Of a stretch of 64,000 nucleotides of DNA, positions 17,034 through 26,661 are shown piece after piece; positions within the stretch are counted from its first letter, which is position 1, and each line of letters begins with the position of its first letter. Origin of the DNA: [Flavobacterium] thermophilum. Lineage in GTDB: Bacteria; Bacillota; Bacilli; Bacillales; Anoxybacillaceae. Both the position numbers and the translations under genes were made by a program. The stretch lies in the NCBI GenBank assembly GCA_900450595.1, contig UGGS01000002.1, positions 496,001-560,000 on the forward strand, in the 5' to 3' direction. The notes below the pieces were generated by a model. That model worked only from the letters and a program-made list of their open reading frames with translations, had not been told where the DNA came from and did no database searches.

Positions 17034-17929
17034 GAGCGCACCGTTTCAATGAGATGCGCCATGTCCCCGGGAAGCGGAGCGGCAAATGTCAACCAGCGGC
17101 GCGCAAACGGATGGAAAAACGAGAGCTGACGGCTATGGAGCGCCTGGCGGTCGATCATCTCCCGACTCCCGCCATAGAGGTCATCCCCAGCGAGCGGATG
17201 GCCAACATAAGCCAAATGGACGCGGATTTGGTGCGTACGTCCGGTTTCAAGCTGCAGCGACACGTGCGTATAGCCGCGAAGCCGCTCGAGCACCCGGAAA
17301 TGAGTGACCGCCGGCTTGCCGTCCTCCCGCACTTCGCGGGCGATGATGCTGTCTCCCCGGCGGCCGATCGGCGCATCAATCGTCCCTTCGTCATCAACCA
17401 TGACGCCGTGGCAAATGGCCTCATATGTGCGCGCCACCTTCCCTTTTTGCTGGAGCGTGGACAACAAATGGTGAACGTGGCGGTGCTTGGCAACGAGCAC
17501 AAGCCCGGACGTGTCGCGGTCCAATCTTGTCACAATATGGACGGTTGAATCGAGCCGCTGCCTTCGGTAATGGTGCAGCAGGCCGTTGGCAAGCGTTCCG
17601 CCCGGATGATGGCGCGACGGGATCGTGGCCAACCCGGCCGGTTTGTCAACGACAAGGATGTAATCATCTTCGTACACGATATGAAGCGGCATCTCTTCCG
17701 GATCCATCCAATCGCTCGTCCGCTCCGGCGGAAACACAACCGACAGCGTCTCACCGGCACGCAGCACATGGCGGACGGTGACGGGCCGACCGTCAACCAA
17801 CAGCGCCCCGCCATGGAATTTAATATCGGTAAGCGCCGTCCGCGAAATGCCGTTCTCTTGCAAAAACTGGCGCAGCAGCTTTCCGTCGTGCTGTTCATCG
17901 ATGGAAAAGGTCATGGTAAACGGCGGCAA
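17015..17929 (-). CDS. yjbO: RluD-family pseudouridine synthase YjbO, with element-derived C-terminus
   Basis: 304 residues from a TTG start after AGAAAGGTGA. An N-terminal S4-like domain (about 1-75) is followed by the pseudouridine synthase domain: ILVVDKPAGLATIPS, catalytic Asp137 in TRLDRDTSG, LETGRTHQIRVHLAYVGHPLAGDDLYGG. The last five residues (STTPT) and the TAG stop lie inside the right end of the IS605-like element; without it the gene would end ETVRS-TGA. The core is intact, so activity is probably kept. It is third in a relQ-nadK-yjbO order that matches B. subtilis yjbM-yjbN-yjbO. Confidence 0.9.
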   Translation of the reverse strand: MPPFTMTFSIDEQHDGKLLRQFLQENGISRTALTDIKFHGGALLVDGRPVTVRHVLRAGETLSVVFPPERTSDWMDPEEMPLHIVYEDDYILVVDKPAGLATIPSRHHPGGTLANGLLHHYRRQRLDSTVHIVTRLDRDTSGLVLVAKHRHVHHLLSTLQQKGKVARTYEAICHGVMVDDEGTIDAPIGRRGDSIIAREVREDGKPAVTHFRVLERLRGYTHVSLQLETGRTHQIRVHLAYVGHPLAGDDLYGGSREMIDRQALHSRQLSFFHPFARRWLTFAAPLPGDMAHLIETVRSSTTPT

Positions 17930-18085
17930 TGTTCGTCACCTTTCTGATCAAAAATCTCCGTCTTGCTCATCGTGTTCCATCCACTTTCCTTTGGCGCCGC
18001 TAAAACGGAATCGGCATCCGCGCCAAAAGACCATCACCTCGCCGCAAACGGGAAGCGTTGCCTAACCAAGGAGGCGGGTTTTCCA

Positions 18086-18901
18086 TCAGTCGGCGATGAA
18101 CGAATCGCGCACCCGCCGCCAAAACGGAAACGGCCGAAAACGGGCGAAACGCACTTTCTCGTCGGCGACCCGGCATTGAATCGATTTGACTTCTTTATGT
18201 ACGAGCGACAAATGGTCGACCGTAATTTGAAAATCGATATGGTTGACCGGCTTCAGCAAGCACGTATGGTGCGCCGGCAGCACAAGCGGCGAGCCGATCG
18301 TCCGGAAGACGCGGTTGTTGATGGATGCCATCTCCGTCACTTGAATCGCCTCGAGCGACGGGTGCAAAATCGCCCCGCCGAGCGCCTTATTATAGGCCGT
18401 GCTCCCGGTCGGCGTGGAAATGCACAGCCCGTCGCCGCGGAACCGCTCAAACAAATCACCGCGAATTTCAACATCCATGACGAGCGTCCCACTCACACAT
18501 TTCACCGTGCATTCGTTGAGCGCTAAATACTTCGCCTCGCGCCCACCGTTAATGTAACGAATCGTCACCTCAAGCAGCGGGTACTCCACCACTTGATACG
18601 GTGTTTTGGCGATGGCAATCACGAGCTTTTCGATTTCTTCCGGCACCCAATCGGCATAAAAGCCGAGATGGCCGGTATGGACGCCGACAAACGCCGTCTT
18701 GTCCAACCGATGGCAATAGCGATGGAACGCGTACAACAGCGTTCCATCCCCGCCGACGGAAATGACCAAATCCGGCGCTTCCTCATCATAGCGCAAATCA
18801 AAATCAAGCAAATACGTCTTCATCTTCTGCGCGAGGGCGTTCGACACATCATCCCCTTTTGACGTAATGGCGAAGGCCAGCGGCGCATCAGTTCGTTTCA
18901 T
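18086..18901 (-). CDS. nadK: NAD kinase
   Basis: 271 residues. It phosphorylates NAD+ to NADP+. GGDGT is at residues 50-54, the NE motif in LALNECTVK, and the ATP/NAD site [26 protein letters not shown] is complete. The ATG overlaps the relQ stop by 4 bases and has GAAGGGGAAGG before it, so it is co-translated with the alarmone synthase. A gap of 156 bases separates it from yjbO, which has its own ribosome site. Confidence 0.95.
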   Translation of the reverse strand: MKRTDAPLAFAITSKGDDVSNALAQKMKTYLLDFDLRYDEEAPDLVISVGGDGTLLYAFHRYCHRLDKTAFVGVHTGHLGFYADWVPEEIEKLVIAIAKTPYQVVEYPLLEVTIRYINGGREAKYLALNECTVKCVSGTLVMDVEIRGDLFERFRGDGLCISTPTGSTAYNKALGGAILHPSLEAIQVTEMASINNRVFRTIGSPLVLPAHHTCLLKPVNHIDFQITVDHLSLVHKEVKSIQCRVADEKVRFARFRPFPFWRRVRDSFIAD

Positions 18902-19536
18902 TGTCCTTCCCCTTTTGCTTCTTGTTTTCGTGAAAAGGCGGCCTGCGCTTCTTGAATTTCAACGCGGATTTTCGACATTTCCTCATCGAGGCGGTAGGCA
19001 GCCTCCGCCGCGCGCTGCAGCCGGGCTTTAATATCTTCCGGAAAGCGGCCGCTGTATTTGTAGTTCAGAGAGTGTTCGATCGTCGCCCAAAAGTTCATCG
19101 CCAGCGTGCGGATTTGAATTTCCGCCAAAATATTTTTCTCGCCGCGGATCGTCTGCACCGGATACCGAATGACGAGGTGGTATGAACGATAGCCGCTTTC
19201 TTTCTTTTGCGTGACATAGTCGCGCTCCTCGACGATTGTAAAATCGTTGCGCTGGCGCAGCAGCTCGACGACCGTTTTAATATCGTCGACAAACTGGCAC
19301 ATGATGCGCAGTCCTGCAATATCTTGCATCTCTTCCTCGAGGCGGTCGAGCGGGATGTTTTTCTTTTGCGCCTTGTCTAAAATGCTGGCAACCGGCTTCA
19401 CGCGTCCGGTGACAAACTCAATCGGCGAGTGCGCTTCAATCATCTCAAACTGGGCGCGAATGCCTCGCAACTTTACTTTCAGCTCTTCGACTGCCTGCTT
19501 ATACGGGGCTAAAAACAAATCCCAATGGTTTACCAT
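18898..19536 (-). CDS. relQ: Small alarmone synthetase RelQ (YjbM/SAS1 type)
   Basis: 212 residues, synthetase domain only. It makes (p)ppGpp from GTP/GDP and ATP. Motifs: [47 protein letters not shown], and [24 protein letters not shown], with the EIQIRT catalytic strand. There is no hydrolase, TGS or ACT domain, as in B. subtilis YjbM. The C-terminal charged helix ([17 protein letters not shown]) is probably for tetramerisation. It is first gene of the relQ-nadK pair. Confidence 0.94.
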   Translation of the reverse strand: MVNHWDLFLAPYKQAVEELKVKLRGIRAQFEMIEAHSPIEFVTGRVKPVASILDKAQKKNIPLDRLEEEMQDIAGLRIMCQFVDDIKTVVELLRQRNDFTIVEERDYVTQKKESGYRSYHLVIRYPVQTIRGEKNILAEIQIRTLAMNFWATIEHSLNYKYSGRFPEDIKARLQRAAEAAYRLDEEMSKIRVEIQEAQAAFSRKQEAKGEGQ

Positions 19537-19679
19537 CGTACCACCTGCCTATCTATTTCAATTTCCTGACAGCCTGGGCCAAGAGAAAGCATCCGCACCT
19601 TCCCAGCGCCGCTTTGACGGTAAGCGGCCTTTGGCGCGCTCCGCCTCCCCTCACGCCCAAAGGCAGGCAACCGGACGGC

Positions 19680-20057
19680 TCATCCGGTAAAAAACATCTC
19701 TTGTACTGCTCGTTCAAGCGCCTCGCCATAGTTGGCGTTGTCACGAATATTTTCGAGCAAATATGACAATTCATCGTGAAACTGTTCAAGTTCGAGCACT
19801 TCTCCCCCGCATTGAAGCAAAACCGGCTCCTTGGCGTCAAGCGCCTCTTTCAGCTCGGGCCACCATGGCTTCGGAACCATGACATATAGAAAGCGATCCT
19901 CGGTTTCCAATATATACACAAACGCCAATGCATCTGAGTCAACAAGCATATGGCGCTTCGGCATAACACCGGCGGGCAAAACAAGCGCATCATCAACCTT
20001 CAGCCAGAGCCGGCCGTCTTTTCGCTCTGCCCGCTCGACGATCCATTTTTCGTTCAT
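19680..20057 (-). CDS. yjbL: UPF0738 protein YjbL
   Basis: 125 residues with GGAAGGAGAG before the ATG. The family pattern shows as VYILETEDRFLYVMVPKPWWPELKEAL in the middle and an acidic helical end (QFHDELSYLLENIRDNANYG). No enzymatic motif or membrane segment is visible. Its position between relQ and yjbK is the same as yjbL in B. subtilis. Function unknown. Confidence 0.8.
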   Translation of the reverse strand: MNEKWIVERAERKDGRLWLKVDDALVLPAGVMPKRHMLVDSDALAFVYILETEDRFLYVMVPKPWWPELKEALDAKEPVLLQCGGEVLELEQFHDELSYLLENIRDNANYGEALERAVQEMFFTG

Positions 20058-20192
20058 GCTTTCTCTCCTTCCACACCAACCATCCGCCCTTTATTTTACC
20101 ATATTCAGCCTATGCGGGCGAAATAATTGATATTCGCCGAAAAACAGCTGATAATAGAGGGAGACGATGATCTTTCCCGAGGGAGATTCACG

Positions 20193-20783
20193 ATGCATCA
20201 AGAGGTCGAAATCGAATTGAAAAACTTGTTAACGGCAGCGGAATTTGCGGCCGTCCGCGCCGCCTTCCGGTTGGATGATGGCGCTTTCTTCCGCCAGGAA
20301 AACCATTACTTTGACACTCCGTCATTCGCCTTAAAAGAACGGGCGGCAGCGCTGCGCATCCGGGCGAAAGAAGGGCGGTTTACGCTGACGCTGAAACAAA
20401 CGCGGGCGGATGGGGCGCTTCTCGAGACGCACGTGCCGCTCACCCCTTCCGAAGCGGAGGCGCTGCTCACGGGCGTGCCGCTGCACGGAACGATCGCGGC
20501 CTTGCTTGCGGAACTGGGCATTGATCCATCCAACGTGCGCCATTTCGGCTCTCTTGTCACCGAACGCGCCCAATGGCCGTACGAAGGCGGTACGCTTTTC
20601 CTTGACCGCAACTTCTACTTGCAAAGCGAAGATTACGAACTTGAGTATGAAGTGGATCACGTGGAAGCGGGTGAAAAGCGGTTTTTGCGCCTGCTTGAGG
20701 CGCTCGGCATCCCGCGCCGCCCGGCGCCAAACAAAATCGCCCGCTTTTACGCCCGCATGAAAGAAATGGAGGAAAGACGATGA
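20193..20783 (+). CDS. yjbK: CYTH-domain phosphatase YjbK (triphosphate tunnel family)
   Basis: 196 residues from the ATG after GAGGGAG; an earlier in-frame start is possible but lacks a ribosome site. The E-x-E-x-K signature of CYTH enzymes is at VEIELK near the start. Tunnel strands follow: [50 protein letters not shown]. Such enzymes hydrolyse inorganic triphosphate or related substrates with Mg2+. The stop overlaps the next ATG (ATGA). It is divergent from yjbL. Confidence 0.88.
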   Translation: MHQEVEIELKNLLTAAEFAAVRAAFRLDDGAFFRQENHYFDTPSFALKERAAALRIRAKEGRFTLTLKQTRADGALLETHVPLTPSEAEALLTGVPLHGTIAALLAELGIDPSNVRHFGSLVTERAQWPYEGGTLFLDRNFYLQSEDYELEYEVDHVEAGEKRFLRLLEALGIPRRPAPNKIARFYARMKEMEERR

Positions 20784-21403
20784 CCGTTTCGCCATTAAAG
20801 CTGCTTATCGAATGGCAGGCGCTCCATGCGTTCTCACCCGGACGCTCCAGCCTGTTGCCATCGCCGGTGCCATCCTTGTTTTCAAGCTTGCTTGCCGAAT
20901 CGCTCAGCCGCGGGGAGGAATCGTCTGCCGAGGCGCCTCAAGCTGCCCTAAGCGGTCAGCCCCCGGCGCCCGCCGGCCATCGCAGCGCCCCGCTCGAACA
21001 TGAAGCGGGTGCTGCAACCAACTCATCTTCTTCCATCGATGCTTTCATCGCGGCGGCAGCGGAAAAATACGACGTTGAACCGCAGCTCATCCGCGCCGTC
21101 ATTCGCCATGAGTCAAATTTCCGTCCCGATGCGAAAAGCCCGGCTGGAGCGCTTGGACTCATGCAGCTCATGCCAAGCACGGCAAAAATGCTCGGCGTCG
21201 ATGATCCGCTTGATCCGGCGCAAAACATCGACGGCGGCGTAAAATATTTGCGCCAGCTCCTTGACCGGTACAACGGGAATATCACTCTCGCCTTAGCCGC
21301 CTACAACGCCGGGCCCGGGCACGTCGACCGCTATGGGGGCGTGCCGCCATTTGCCGAAACGCGGGCGTATGTCGAACGCGTGTTGAACAGCTACCGTGCA
21401 TAA
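20780..21403 (+). CDS. cwlQ: Soluble lytic transglycosylase CwlQ (YjbJ)
   Basis: 207 residues. The first 75 are Ser/Pro/Ala-rich and poorly conserved. The SLT domain starts near 85: [21 protein letters not shown] with the catalytic Glu in RHES, then [20 protein letters not shown] and [20 protein letters not shown]. It cleaves the MurNAc-GlcNAc bond of peptidoglycan. No classical signal peptide is obvious, as in the B. subtilis homologue, so export is uncertain. It is coupled to yjbK by a 4-base overlap. Confidence 0.9.
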   Translation: MTVSPLKLLIEWQALHAFSPGRSSLLPSPVPSLFSSLLAESLSRGEESSAEAPQAALSGQPPAPAGHRSAPLEHEAGAATNSSSSIDAFIAAAAEKYDVEPQLIRAVIRHESNFRPDAKSPAGALGLMQLMPSTAKMLGVDDPLDPAQNIDGGVKYLRQLLDRYNGNITLALAAYNAGPGHVDRYGGVPPFAETRAYVERVLNSYRA

Positions 21404-21486
21404 ATGGCAGGCGAGTCACTTTGTTTGAGATAAACAGCCGCTGTTGATAAAATAGCAATCAAACGACAGCTAAAGGAGCATCCGCG

Positions 21487-21900
21487 ATGGGAGGACAATG
21501 GCAAACTCTTTATGAAGCAATCGGCGGAGAAGAGACGATTGCGAAGCTGGTCGAAGCGTTTTACCGCCGCGTGGCCGCGCATCCGGACTTGCGGCCCATT
21601 TTCCCTGACGATTTGACGGAAACCGCCCGCAAGCAAAAACAGTTTTTAACACAATATTTAGGCGGCCCCCCTCTTTACACGGCAGAGCATGGACACCCCA
21701 TGCTGAGGGCGCGCCATCTCCGCTTTGAAATCACGCCGAAGCGGGCGGAAGCATGGCTTGCCTGCATGCGGGCAGCCATGGACGAAATCGGCTTGTCCGG
21801 GCCGGCGCGCGAACAGTTTTATCACCGGCTCGTACTCACCGCCCATCATATGGTCAATACCCCAGATCATCTGGACAGAAAGGAGCATACCCTTGAGTGA
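21487..21900 (+). CDS. yjbI: Truncated haemoglobin YjbI (group II)
   Basis: 137 residues, AAAGGAG upstream. Helix B/C region [31 protein letters not shown], then [32 protein letters not shown] carrying the proximal His. This is the short two-on-two globin fold of thermophilic Bacillaceae HbO, which bind oxygen and possibly handle NO or peroxide. The end overlaps the SpxH TTG start by 8 bases, so globin and thiol-redox adaptor are made together, as in B. subtilis yjbI-yjbH. Confidence 0.93.
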   Translation: MGGQWQTLYEAIGGEETIAKLVEAFYRRVAAHPDLRPIFPDDLTETARKQKQFLTQYLGGPPLYTAEHGHPMLRARHLRFEITPKRAEAWLACMRAAMDEIGLSGPAREQFYHRLVLTAHHMVNTPDHLDRKEHTLE

Positions 21901-22786
21901 GAAGTTTGCTGGGAAGACGACATCAACTTGCTACCCTTCCCAGCCGCTAGGCAACACGAACAAACCGCTCGAGCTGTATTTGTTTATCGATCCTTTATGC
22001 CCGGAATGCTGGGGGCTTGAACCAGTCATCAAAAAACTGACGATCGAATACGGCCGTTTTTTTACCTTAAGGCACATATTGAGCGGAACATGGGCGACAT
22101 GGGGCGCGCACAAAGGAACAAAGCCGGAGGCAATGGCCAAAGCATGGGAATGGGCGGCTTGCCGCACCGGCATGTCATGCGACGGCAGCGTTTGGCTCGA
22201 AAATCGGATTTCAAGCCCGTTCGCCCCATCGCTCGCCATTAAAGCGGCGGAAATGCAAGGAAAGCGGGCCGGCCTCCGCTTTTTACGCAAGCTGCAAGAA
22301 CAGCTCTTTCTCGAAAAACAAAATGTCTCTGATTTGTCGGTGCTCGCCGAATGCGCCGCCGAAGCTGGTCTTGACGTCGATGAATTTCTGCGCGATATGC
22401 ACTCACCGGGAGCGGTAAAAGCGTTCCAATGTGATTTGAAAATCACGTCGGAAATGGATGTCGACGAAATACCGACGCTTGTCTTATTTAATGAAAACAT
22501 TGAAGATGAAGGCATTAAAATTTCCGGATGCTATCCGTATGACATTTACGTCGAACTGATCGCCGAAATGCTTGGCTTCCATCCCAAGCCGTCTCCTCCC
22601 CCTCCACTGGAATCATTTTTAAGCCATTTTAAGTTCGTCGCCACGAAAGAAGTTGCCGTTGTGTACAATTGGACCATCCAAGAAGCGGAAACGGAAATGA
22701 AAAAGCTGCAGCTGAAACAAAAGGTCGAGCGGGTGCCTGTCAAGCATGGAACGTTTTGGCGCTATATCGAAAAAGCCCGCCTGTAG
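21893..22786 (+). CDS. spxH: ClpXP adaptor SpxH (YjbH)
   Basis: 297 residues from a TTG preceded by AGAAAGGAG. The thioredoxin-like (DsbA/FrnE) fold has CPEC at 36-39 in [17 protein letters not shown]. The later part has [29 protein letters not shown] with the cis-Pro loop, and a C-terminal region with [17 protein letters not shown]. SpxH delivers Spx to ClpXP for degradation; spx is also in this window at 31252. Ribosome site and overlap with yjbI fix the start. A strong terminator follows. Confidence 0.93.
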   Translation: MSEKFAGKTTSTCYPSQPLGNTNKPLELYLFIDPLCPECWGLEPVIKKLTIEYGRFFTLRHILSGTWATWGAHKGTKPEAMAKAWEWAACRTGMSCDGSVWLENRISSPFAPSLAIKAAEMQGKRAGLRFLRKLQEQLFLEKQNVSDLSVLAECAAEAGLDVDEFLRDMHSPGAVKAFQCDLKITSEMDVDEIPTLVLFNENIEDEGIKISGCYPYDIYVELIAEMLGFHPKPSPPPPLESFLSHFKFVATKEVAVVYNWTIQEAETEMKKLQLKQKVERVPVKHGTFWRYIEKARL

Positions 22787-22797
22787 CGTGCGACCGA

Positions 22798-22833
22798 CAA
22801 GAAAAAGCCCGGCCGAAGCCGGGCTTTTTCTTG
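22798..22833 (+). terminator. spxH terminator
   Basis: A stem of about 16 bp (CAAGAAAAAGCCCGGC / GCCGGGCTTTTTCTTG) with a short loop lies 12 bases after the spxH stop. The stem is A/T-symmetric, so it could stop transcription on either strand. Confidence 0.92.
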
Positions 22834-23065
22834 TCGTCAAGACAACAAAGGGGATGGGAGAATTTGTTCACGGTCAAACAAAGGGGTATCAGGTTTTGTC
22901 TTCCGTTCACATCTTTATCTTACCAAACGCCCGACCGGATTGACAACCCGTTTGCTCGTTTGTTCACATTATTGTCATAATTCCCTTCCCCGTCGCTGTT
23001 TGTCATGACTGCATGGACAGCGGACATATATTGAACATAAAAGAACCGAGAAAGAGGCGAACAAC

Positions 23066-23263
23066 GTGAAAAAACGAATCGTTTTATGCGTTTGGGCGGC
23101 AGCGGCCATCGCCGCATTTTTCCTTAACCTTTTAGGCCTTATGCGGCTGCTTCCCTTGTGGGCGACGATGCCGCTGTTGTTTTTGACGCTGCTTGGACTC
23201 GTGGCGTCTTGGAACCGCCGCCGCCAGTTTAAGGGATTTTCGTCAAAACGGCTGCGGCTGTAG
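23066..23263 (+). CDS. Small two-helix membrane protein
   Basis: 65 residues with GAAAGAGGCG before the ATG. Two hydrophobic helices (about 5-27 and 31-48) are followed by a basic tail WNRRRQFKGFSSKRLRL, which would stay in the cytoplasm. A terminator follows closely. I do not recognise the family. Clear ribosome site, membrane pattern and terminator make it likely real. Confidence 0.6.
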   Translation: MKKRIVLCVWAAAAIAAFFLNLLGLMRLLPLWATMPLLFLTLLGLVASWNRRRQFKGFSSKRLRL

Positions 23264-23292
23264 GGAAAATAAGACGATATACGTTTTTCGAT

Positions 23293-23326
23293 ATGGATGC
23301 AGGCGTGGCGCTGCATCCATTTTATT
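23293..23326 (+). terminator. Terminator between the small membrane gene and pepF
   Basis: ATGGATGCAG pairs with CTGCATCCAT over an 8-base loop, then TTTTATTT on the plus strand. Confidence 0.8.
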
Positions 23327-25145
23327 TCCCAAGCAGCCGCTCCATTTCCTCAAGTTTTTCCGCAAATACTTGGCATGCCTGGCGGATCGGCTCGGCGCTC
23401 GTCATATCAACGCCGGCTTTTTTCAGCACTTCGATTGGGTAGTCCGAGCTGCCGGCTTTTAAAAAGTCAATGTACCGTTTCACCGCCGGTTCGCCTTCCT
23501 CTAAGATTTGTTTGCTGAGCGCTGTTGCCGCGCTGAAGCCGGTCGCATATTGGTACACATAATAGTTGTAATAAAAATGCGGAATGCGCGACCATTCCAA
23601 GCCGATTTCTTGGTCGACCACAATCTCATCGCCAAAATACTTTTTGTTTAAATCATAATAAAGCGAGGTGAGCGTCTCAGCCGTTAACGCTTCGCCCTGT
23701 TGCGCCTTCAGGTGGATCAGATGCTCGAATTCCGCAAACATCGTCTGCCGAAAGACAGTGCCGCGGAATCCCTCAAGATAATGGTTCAACAAGTACAACC
23801 GTTTCTTCTCATCATCAATCGTTTTCAGCAAGTGATCGTTCAAGAGCGCTTCATTGCACGTTGACGCCACTTCAGCGACGAAAATCGAATAATGGGCGTA
23901 CGGATACGGCTGCGTTTTGCGCGTATAGTAGCTATGGACCGAGTGGCCAAACTCATGGACGAGCGTAAACAAGTTGTGAACGTTGTCCTGCCAATTGAGC
24001 AAAATGTACGGATGGGTGCCATACGCTCCCGACGAATACGCACCGCTCCGCTTCCCTTTGTTCTCGCGCACATCGACCCAACGGTTGTCAAGCCCTTCTT
24101 TGACGATCGCTACATACTCCTCGCCGAGCGGCTCCAGCCCGTCAAGCATATATTGCTTCGCTTCCTCGTACGTCACGTCCATTTTCACATCTTGCACAAG
24201 CGGCGTGTACAAGTCATACATATGGAGCTCGTCAAGCCCCAACACTTGTTTGCGCAGCCGCACATAGCGATGCAAAAGCGGCAAATGTTCATGAACCGTG
24301 GCAATCAAGTTGTCGTACACGCTCTCCGGGATGTTGTTGGCATCGAGCGCCGCTTGGCGCGCCGATTCATAACGGCGGACGCGGGCAAAAAAGTTATGTT
24401 TTTTCACCGTTCCGGCAAGCGTGCTGGCAAACGTGTTTTGAAACTTTTCGTACGTATGGTACACCGCATGGAACGCATCGCGGCGGACGCGGCGGTCAGT
24501 GCTCTCCAAAAAGCGAATGAACCGGCCGTGCGTCACTTCCACTTCATCGCCGTTTTCGTCCATAATCGCGGGGAACGTCAAATCAGCGTTGTTCAACGCG
24601 CTGAACGTATTCGATGTCGCCTGCATCACCTCGGCCGCCTGCGCCAATAACGCTTCCTCCTCCGCCGACAACACATGCGGGCGCTGGCGCGTAATTTCGT
24701 CTAACGCGTGCGCATACAAGCGAAGCGGCTCGTATTGTTCCAAAAACGAGCGCAGCACCGCTTCATCGATGGATAAAAGTTCTGGGACGATGAACGCCAT
24801 GGCGCTCGACGCCTCGCTGTATAAGCCCTTCACGCGGTCATTCAGCCCTTGGTAAAACGAGTTGGTCGTATCCTGGTCATAGCGCATATGGGCGTATGTA
24901 TACAGCTTGCCGAGGCGCATCGATACTTCATCTTGGTATTGCAGCGCTTCATACAGCACTTGCGGCGATTGCCCAAGCCGTCCTTTGTACTCCCCGAGCT
25001 TCGGGATCATCGCTTTCACCTGTTGGAACTCCTGCTCCCAGGCGTCATCAGTCGGAAAAATATCCTCAAGCCGCCACGTTTCTTCCACAGGAATCTCGCT
25101 TCGCAGCGGCAGCGACTTTTTCGCTTTCTTTTCCTCCACCGTCAT
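23322..25145 (-). CDS. pepF: Oligoendopeptidase F
   Basis: About 607 residues. Two ATGs are adjacent (25148 and 25145); I take the second because AAGGAGG lies only one base from the first. It is an M3-family zinc metallopeptidase that degrades 7- to 17-residue peptides in the cytoplasm. The zinc motif is LVHEFGHSVHSYY near residue 393, with the third ligand in VAEVASTCNEALL. The N-terminal helical region has RLEDIFPTDDAWEQEF. It overlaps the end of coiA, so the two are one unit as in B. subtilis yjbF-yjbG. Confidence 0.95.
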   Translation of the reverse strand: MTVEEKKAKKSLPLRSEIPVEETWRLEDIFPTDDAWEQEFQQVKAMIPKLGEYKGRLGQSPQVLYEALQYQDEVSMRLGKLYTYAHMRYDQDTTNSFYQGLNDRVKGLYSEASSAMAFIVPELLSIDEAVLRSFLEQYEPLRLYAHALDEITRQRPHVLSAEEEALLAQAAEVMQATSNTFSALNNADLTFPAIMDENGDEVEVTHGRFIRFLESTDRRVRRDAFHAVYHTYEKFQNTFASTLAGTVKKHNFFARVRRYESARQAALDANNIPESVYDNLIATVHEHLPLLHRYVRLRKQVLGLDELHMYDLYTPLVQDVKMDVTYEEAKQYMLDGLEPLGEEYVAIVKEGLDNRWVDVRENKGKRSGAYSSGAYGTHPYILLNWQDNVHNLFTLVHEFGHSVHSYYTRKTQPYPYAHYSIFVAEVASTCNEALLNDHLLKTIDDEKKRLYLLNHYLEGFRGTVFRQTMFAEFEHLIHLKAQQGEALTAETLTSLYYDLNKKYFGDEIVVDQEIGLEWSRIPHFYYNYYVYQYATGFSAATALSKQILEEGEPAVKRYIDFLKAGSSDYPIEVLKKAGVDMTSAEPIRQACQVFAEKLEEMERLLGK

Positions 25146-26473
25146 CATTCCTCCTTATCCAAATAATCGATACACGAATTATTATTCACCATTCCGTTCA
25201 TCTTTTCCTGTTTTCTGCTCATTTTTTCCACTCTCCCGAACTCAAGTGTTGACCAATAGCAGCTAAGCGCCGACGTTTGGTGAATTTGCTCAAGAAGCGC
25301 AGCATCTTGATGAATCATCTGATCGACGGTCGACGGAAACGACAGCGGCTTCACCAAATGAAGCTGGTCGCCCTCTTCGCGGCGGAGATAGCCGAGCAGG
25401 CTCAACCAATGCAAATACTCGCCGACGGCCTCACGATACGTATCCCGGCCGACAAGCGGCAGCCGGCGCGGAACGAGGCGGCCGGTGCGGATTTTGTCGT
25501 CGAGCCACTGAAATAAAGATACTGCCGTTGCCGGCCGTCCGGTCTTTCCAAGAAGAAACAAAAGGACATACGTTTGCCAAATGAACGGCGCCGTCTCCCA
25601 TAAATACCCCCGCGGCACTGGCCAGCCTGCTTCGGTCGGAAACAGTGACGGAACGATGCCCGCCTGGTAAAAATCAGCACAAATGCGGCGCACGGTTTGG
25701 TTCGGATAAAGCGGAAACGTCCGCCGCCATTGTTTTTTTCGTTCGAGCCATCGCTCCCAAAACTCGGATGGAAGCGGCAGCGGGCAGGGGGCCATCCAAT
25801 CGGGGAACGAAAACGACGAAAGCGGAATCGAATCGACCGCGGCCAATGTTCGCTGCACCGATAGCGGCAACGGGCGAAAAAGACGGATGAAGCGTTTCGT
25901 CTCTGGACTGTAGTACCATATATGTGGAACGACTGAATGTGGAGCGCGATGGGCAAACAACCATTGAAACCGGGAGAGCTGCACTTCCCCCGAATATTTT
26001 GGCGAACGCCGCAAATGATGGGCTCCTAACACCCACAACGGGCGGATGCCAAGGAGACGGTAGCCGTCATTGCGTTCGCGAAACAGCGATTCATCGATCG
26101 TGGAACATTGGTATTCGAGGGCATAAAGGTGTGGGCCATGGCGGAACAATACGTCAGGACGCTGCTTGATGGCGGGCAAATACGGCTCGAGCTTCGCCTC
26201 CATGCCTTGGCGAATGAGCCACGCGAACAAGTCTCGCTTCCCAGTTAAGTGACGCTCCGACTCCGGTTCGTGCTCGACCGGGCAGGCCGCCCCTTTTCGA
26301 TGGGCGAAATGCGGCAAACGGTAGCGGCCCGACCGGAGCACCACTTCTTGACGGCACGCGGGACAAAAAAACGGTTCCTGTCGTTTCAGGCGCATCAGCC
26401 CCTCTCGTTCCCATCTTTCCGCCCCGGCAAGCGAAACCGTCCTGCCATCAGCGGCGAGAGCGACAAACAACAT
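25145..26473 (-). CDS. coiA: Competence protein CoiA
   Basis: 442 residues from the ATG with AAAGGAAG upstream; a GTG two codons earlier is an alternative. An N-terminal Cys pair (FFCPACRQEVVLR) and LPHFAHRK come first. A nuclease-like domain follows: KRDLFAWLIRQGMEAKLEPYLPAIKQRPDVLF with ALEYQCSTIDESLF, matching a PD-(D/E)XK arrangement. CoiA acts in DNA uptake and recombination during transformation. The order mecA-coiA-pepF is kept from B. subtilis except that cls and an IS630 copy intervene. Confidence 0.9.
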   Translation of the reverse strand: MLFVALAADGRTVSLAGAERWEREGLMRLKRQEPFFCPACRQEVVLRSGRYRLPHFAHRKGAACPVEHEPESERHLTGKRDLFAWLIRQGMEAKLEPYLPAIKQRPDVLFRHGPHLYALEYQCSTIDESLFRERNDGYRLLGIRPLWVLGAHHLRRSPKYSGEVQLSRFQWLFAHRAPHSVVPHIWYYSPETKRFIRLFRPLPLSVQRTLAAVDSIPLSSFSFPDWMAPCPLPLPSEFWERWLERKKQWRRTFPLYPNQTVRRICADFYQAGIVPSLFPTEAGWPVPRGYLWETAPFIWQTYVLLFLLGKTGRPATAVSLFQWLDDKIRTGRLVPRRLPLVGRDTYREAVGEYLHWLSLLGYLRREEGDQLHLVKPLSFPSTVDQMIHQDAALLEQIHQTSALSCYWSTLEFGRVEKMSRKQEKMNGMVNNNSCIDYLDKEE

Positions 26474-26614
26474 GATCACTTCCTTTCCAGTAAAAAATAG
26501 TTGTCCGTGAGCGGGAACAGCTGGAATTGTTCTCTGCTGCCCCCCTTCACCGTTCGGTTCTTCCCTTTTATTCGTTGACCATCGCCGGTTTTCCTGCCCA
26601 AAGCCAAACTTCGT

Positions 26615-26642
26615 CGAAAAAAGTCCGCCGATTCGGCGGACT
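26615..26642 (-). terminator. cls terminator
   Basis: On the minus strand AGTCCGCCGA pairs with TCGGCGGACT and is followed by six T. It lies 20 bases past the cls stop. Confidence 0.9.
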
Positions 26643-26661
26643 GGCGTTTACAAGCGGTTGG

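Noticed and set aside
21725..21892. Longer start of spxH inside yjbI
   Set aside because: The extra segment is the out-of-frame yjbI sequence; the TTG at 21893 has AGAAAGGAG and gives the usual length.
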